Source of the DNA: JAAFIP01 sp043747295
Lineage (GTDB): Bacteria; Pseudomonadota; Gammaproteobacteria; Burkholderiales; Burkholderiaceae_C
DNA: 6,961 bases
Direction of reading: 5' to 3'
Assembly (NCBI GenBank): GCA_043747295.1
Contig: JAYTPK010000237.1
Coordinates: 1 to 6,961 of the forward strand
Shown: in pieces, positions 4,331 through 6,961 of the stretch
Layout of the letters: each line of letters starts with the position of its first letter
Numbering within the stretch: position 1 is the stretch's first letter
The notes under the pieces: generated by a model
Told to the model about the DNA's origin: nothing
Databases searched by the model: none
Seen by the model: only the letters and a program-made list of their open reading frames with translations
Translations under genes and position numbers: made by a program

Positions 4331-6961
4331 TTACATATTGCGTCGATATTGCCCACCCACCTCAAACAGCGCATTGGTAATCTGGCCGAGTGAGCACACG
4401 CGCACGGCATCCATCAGTACGTCGAAGACGTTTTGGTTGGCGATAACGGCTTGTTGCAGGCGTTTTAGCATTGCGGGGGATTCTGCGGCGTGCAGGCTGT
4501 GAAAGTCGTTCAATCGCTTGAGCTGCGACTGCTTTTCTTCCTCGGTGCTGCGCGCCAGCTCTAGCTTGTCTTGCACTACATTGCCTTTGGGGTTACGGAA
4601 GGTGTTGACACCGATGATGGGCAGCTCGCCGGTGTGTTTGAGCATTTCGTAGTGCATGGACTCGTCCTGGATGCGGCCGCGTTGGTAGCCGGTTTCCATC
4701 GCGCCTAGCACGCCGCCGCGTTCTGATATCCGTTCAAACTCGTCTAGTACGGCTTCTTCTACCAGCTCGGTAAGCTCTTCGATGATGAAACTGCCTTGGC
4801 TGGGATTTTCGTTTTTGGCTAAGCCCCATTCACGGTTGATGATCATCTGGATGGCCATGGCGCGGCGCACGCTGTCTTCTGTGGGCGTGGTGATGGCTTC
4901 GTCGAAGGCGTTGGTGTGCAGGCTGTTGCAGTTGTCGTAGATAGCGATCAGCGCTTGCAGGGTGGTGCGGATGTCGTTGAACTGAATCTCTTGTGCGTGC
5001 AGGCTGCGGCCGCTGGTTTGCACGTGGTATTTGAGCTTTTGGCTGCGTTCATTAGCACCGTATTTGTCGCGCATGCTGGTGGCCCAGATGCGGCGGGCTA
5101 CACGGCCTAGCACGGTGTATTCGGGGTCCATGCCGTTACTGAAGAAGAAGCTCAGGTTGGGCGCAAAGTCGTCGATGTGCATGCCGCGCGCCAAATACGC
5201 TTCCACAAATGTGAAGCCATTGGACAAGGTGAGCGCGAGTTGGCTGAGTGGGTTAGCGCCTGCTTCGGCAATGTGGTAGCCGCTGATGGACACGCTGTAG
5301 AAGTTGCGCACTTTGTGGTGCACAAAATATTCGGCAATGTCGCCCATCACCTTCAGACTGAACTCGGTGCTGAAGATGCAGGTGTTCTGCCCTTGGTCTT
5401 CTTTCAAGATGTCGGCTTGCACAGTGCCGCGCACGTTTTCTTGCACCCATTCTTTGATCTTCTGGCTTTCTGTGTCAGTGGGTTCGCGCTTATTGTCTAG
5501 CTTGAACTTGTCCAGGTTCTGGTCGATGGCGGTGTTCATGAACATGGCCAAAATCGTCGGCGCGGGGCCGTTGATGGTCATGCTGACTGACGTGCTGGGC
5601 GCAGTCAGGTCAAAGCCGCTGTACAGCACCTTCATGTCGTCCAGCGTGGCAATGCTTACGCCGCTGTTGCCCACTTTGCCGTAAATGTCGGGGCGGGTAG
5701 CGGGGTCTGCGCCGTACAAAGTCACCGAGTCAAAGGCTGTGCTTAAACGTTTGGCTGGCAGCCCCTCGCTCACCATTTTGAAGCGGCGGTTGGTGCGAAA
5801 GGCATCGCCTTCGCCAGCAAACATGCGGGTGGGGTCCTCGCCTTCGCGTTTGAAGGCGAAGGTGCCTGCGGTATAGGGGAAGCTGCCGGGCACGTTGTCC
5901 AGCATCAGCCATTTCAAAATTTCGCCGTGGTCTTCAAACTGCGGCAGGGCTACTTTGCGGATCTTCGTGCCACTAAGCGATGTTGTTGTTAAAGCTGTGC
6001 GGATTTCTTTGTCACGAATTTTCACTACATATTCGTCGCCTGCATACGCCGTTTGCATGTCGGGCCATTGCTGCAACAGCTTGCGTGCGCCGGGGTCTTG
6101 CGCAGCTTTGCGGTGGGCTGCTAAATCCAACGCAGCCTCGGCGGCGGGGGCGCGGTCGGGCTTGCCGATTTTCAGCATGCGGGCTGCTGCCTGCAACTGC
6201 TGGATCTCGCGTGCCAACACGCTTTGCTCGCGTGCCTTGCGCTTATACGCACGCACGGTGTCGGCAATCTCGCTGAGGTAGCGGGTGCGGGCAGCGGGGA
6301 TGATGGGGGTTTGATTGGTGCTGTGGCGGGTTTTTACCTCGGGCAAAACACCGTCTTTGATTTTCAGCCCCAGCGCAGCCAGGCGCGGCTTCATGGCCTG
6401 GTACAGCGCCGTCACGCCGTCGTCGTTAAAGCGCGCCGCCATGGTGCCAAACACGGGCATGTCTTCCATGCGTTTGCTCCACGCCTCTTGGTTGCGCTGC
6501 ACTTGCTTGGCCACGTCGCGCAGTGCGTCGTGCGAGCCTTTGCGGTCAAATTTGTTAATCGCTACAAACTCGGCAAAGTCCAGCATGTCGATTTTCTCCA
6601 GCTGCGAGGCCGCGCCGAACTCCGGCGTCATCACATACATGGGCAGGTTCACATGGGGCACGATGGCCGCGTCACCCTGGCCAATGCCACTGGTCTCGAC
6701 AATGATCAAATCAAAACCTGCGCATTTGCAGGCTGCAATCACGTCAGGCAGGGCTTGGCTGATCTCGCTGCCAAACTCGCGCGTGGCCAGTGAACGCATA
6801 AACACTTTAGCGCCGCCAGACCACGGGCTGATAGCGTTCATGCGAATGCGGTCACCCAGCAGCGCACCACCCGACTTGCGGCGTGACGGGTCGATGGAAA
6901 TAAGCGCGATGCGCAGCGCATCACTTTGGTCTAAACGCAAGCGGCGGATCAGCTCGTCAGT
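4331..6961 (-). CDS. icmF: Fused isobutyryl-CoA mutase IcmF (N-terminus outside window)
   Basis: IcmF joins an N-terminal B12-binding domain, a MeaB-like GTPase and an acyl-CoA mutase domain in one chain of about 1090 aa and interconverts isobutyryl-CoA and n-butyryl-CoA with adenosylcobalamin; the GTPase assists cofactor loading. Here 876 residues are visible, entering the window as TDELIRRLRLDQ, just after the expected Walker A (GxGKS), which is cut off with the B12 domain. GTPase features present: DPSRRKSGGALLGDRIRM, ETSGIGQGD (about 89-97) and NKFD (136-139). The mutase domain begins near residue 330 (GSFPYTAGTFAFKREGEDPTRMFAGEG) and includes SVSMTINGPAPTILAMFMN and NSLHTNAFDEAITTP. Substrate residues are those of isobutyryl-CoA mutases: Phe381 (RMFAGEG) and Gln525 (EDQGQNTCIF), where methylmalonyl-CoA mutases have Tyr and Arg; the 144-residue spacing agrees with the F598/Q742 pair I recall for the Cupriavidus enzyme. 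It ends in GQYRRNM, typical of the family. The frame looks intact. The TTG at 6940 is internal, not the start. Confidence 0.95.
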   Translation of the reverse strand, partial: TDELIRRLRLDQSDALRIALISIDPSRRKSGGALLGDRIRMNAISPWSGGAKVFMRSLATREFGSEISQALPDVIAACKCAGFDLIIVETSGIGQGDAAIVPHVNLPMYVMTPEFGAASQLEKIDMLDFAEFVAINKFDRKGSHDALRDVAKQVQRNQEAWSKRMEDMPVFGTMAARFNDDGVTALYQAMKPRLAALGLKIKDGVLPEVKTRHSTNQTPIIPAARTRYLSEIADTVRAYKRKAREQSVLAREIQQLQAAARMLKIGKPDRAPAAEAALDLAAHRKAAQDPGARKLLQQWPDMQTAYAGDEYVVKIRDKEIRTALTTTSLSGTKIRKVALPQFEDHGEILKWLMLDNVPGSFPYTAGTFAFKREGEDPTRMFAGEGDAFRTNRRFKMVSEGLPAKRLSTAFDSVTLYGADPATRPDIYGKVGNSGVSIATLDDMKVLYSGFDLTAPSTSVSMTINGPAPTILAMFMNTAIDQNLDKFKLDNKREPTDTESQKIKEWVQENVRGTVQADILKEDQGQNTCIFSTEFSLKVMGDIAEYFVHHKVRNFYSVSISGYHIAEAGANPLSQLALTLSNGFTFVEAYLARGMHIDDFAPNLSFFFSNGMDPEYTVLGRVARRIWATSMRDKYGANERSQKLKYHVQTSGRSLHAQEIQFNDIRTTLQALIAIYDNCNSLHTNAFDEAITTPTEDSVRRAMAIQMIINREWGLAKNENPSQGSFIIEELTELVEEAVLDEFERISERGGVLGAMETGYQRGRIQDESMHYEMLKHTGELPIIGVNTFRNPKGNVVQDKLELARSTEEEKQSQLKRLNDFHSLHAAESPAMLKRLQQAVIANQNVFDVLMDAVRVCSLGQITNALFEVGGQYRRNM

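Noticed and set aside
6224..6793. 189-codon + strand open frame antisense to icmF
   Set aside because: It lies opposite the conserved GTPase domain of icmF and has a His/Val/Ala-rich shadow composition with no domain pattern.

Overview
The window looks like a chromosomal segment from a betaproteobacterium of the order Burkholderiales, most likely Comamonadaceae. This is inferred from protein style: a C-factor-like SDR, a DUF6352-type protein and a fused isobutyryl-CoA mutase of the Burkholderiales kind, all in GC-rich coding sequence. No rRNA or other taxonomic marker is present, so the assignment is by resemblance only.

Layout, left to right. (1) Positions 2-394 hold the 3' part of a short-chain dehydrogenase/reductase gene on the + strand. 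Its stop codon lies inside a hairpin that may be its terminator. (2) Positions 477-1583 encode a 368-aa DUF6352-like protein of unknown function. (3) Positions 1584-1788 are non-coding and contain a perfect 21-bp inverted repeat with a 7-nt loop, followed by an AT-rich candidate promoter. (4) Positions 1789-4321 are a compact all-plus-strand accessory cassette: a 162-aa unknown protein, an overlapping DUF1828/DUF1829-type protein, a GAF-like protein split into two reading frames at a run of nine A residues, and a 69-aa proline-tailed protein. (5) Positions 4331-6961 on the - strand hold most of icmF, the fused G-protein/isobutyryl-CoA mutase; its N-terminus lies beyond the window.

The flanking genes are ordinary metabolic or conserved chromosomal genes. 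The cassette between them differs in base composition: its second half (about 3040-4320) is visibly AT-rich compared with both flanks. It ends only 9 bases from the icmF stop codon, which suggests an inserted module.

The most interesting point is the GAF-like gene. Residues at the end of the 136-aa frame (RFCIKLLK) and the start of the 218-aa frame (DVIYTFARD) read as consecutive strands of one domain. A +1 shift within the A9 tract gives one protein of about 355 aa. This could be a programmed slippage product, a phase-variable gene, a recent inactivation or a sequencing indel. With the toxin-antitoxin-like overlapping pair upstream, the cassette is a candidate undescribed stress or defence module, but nothing in the sequence proves that function.
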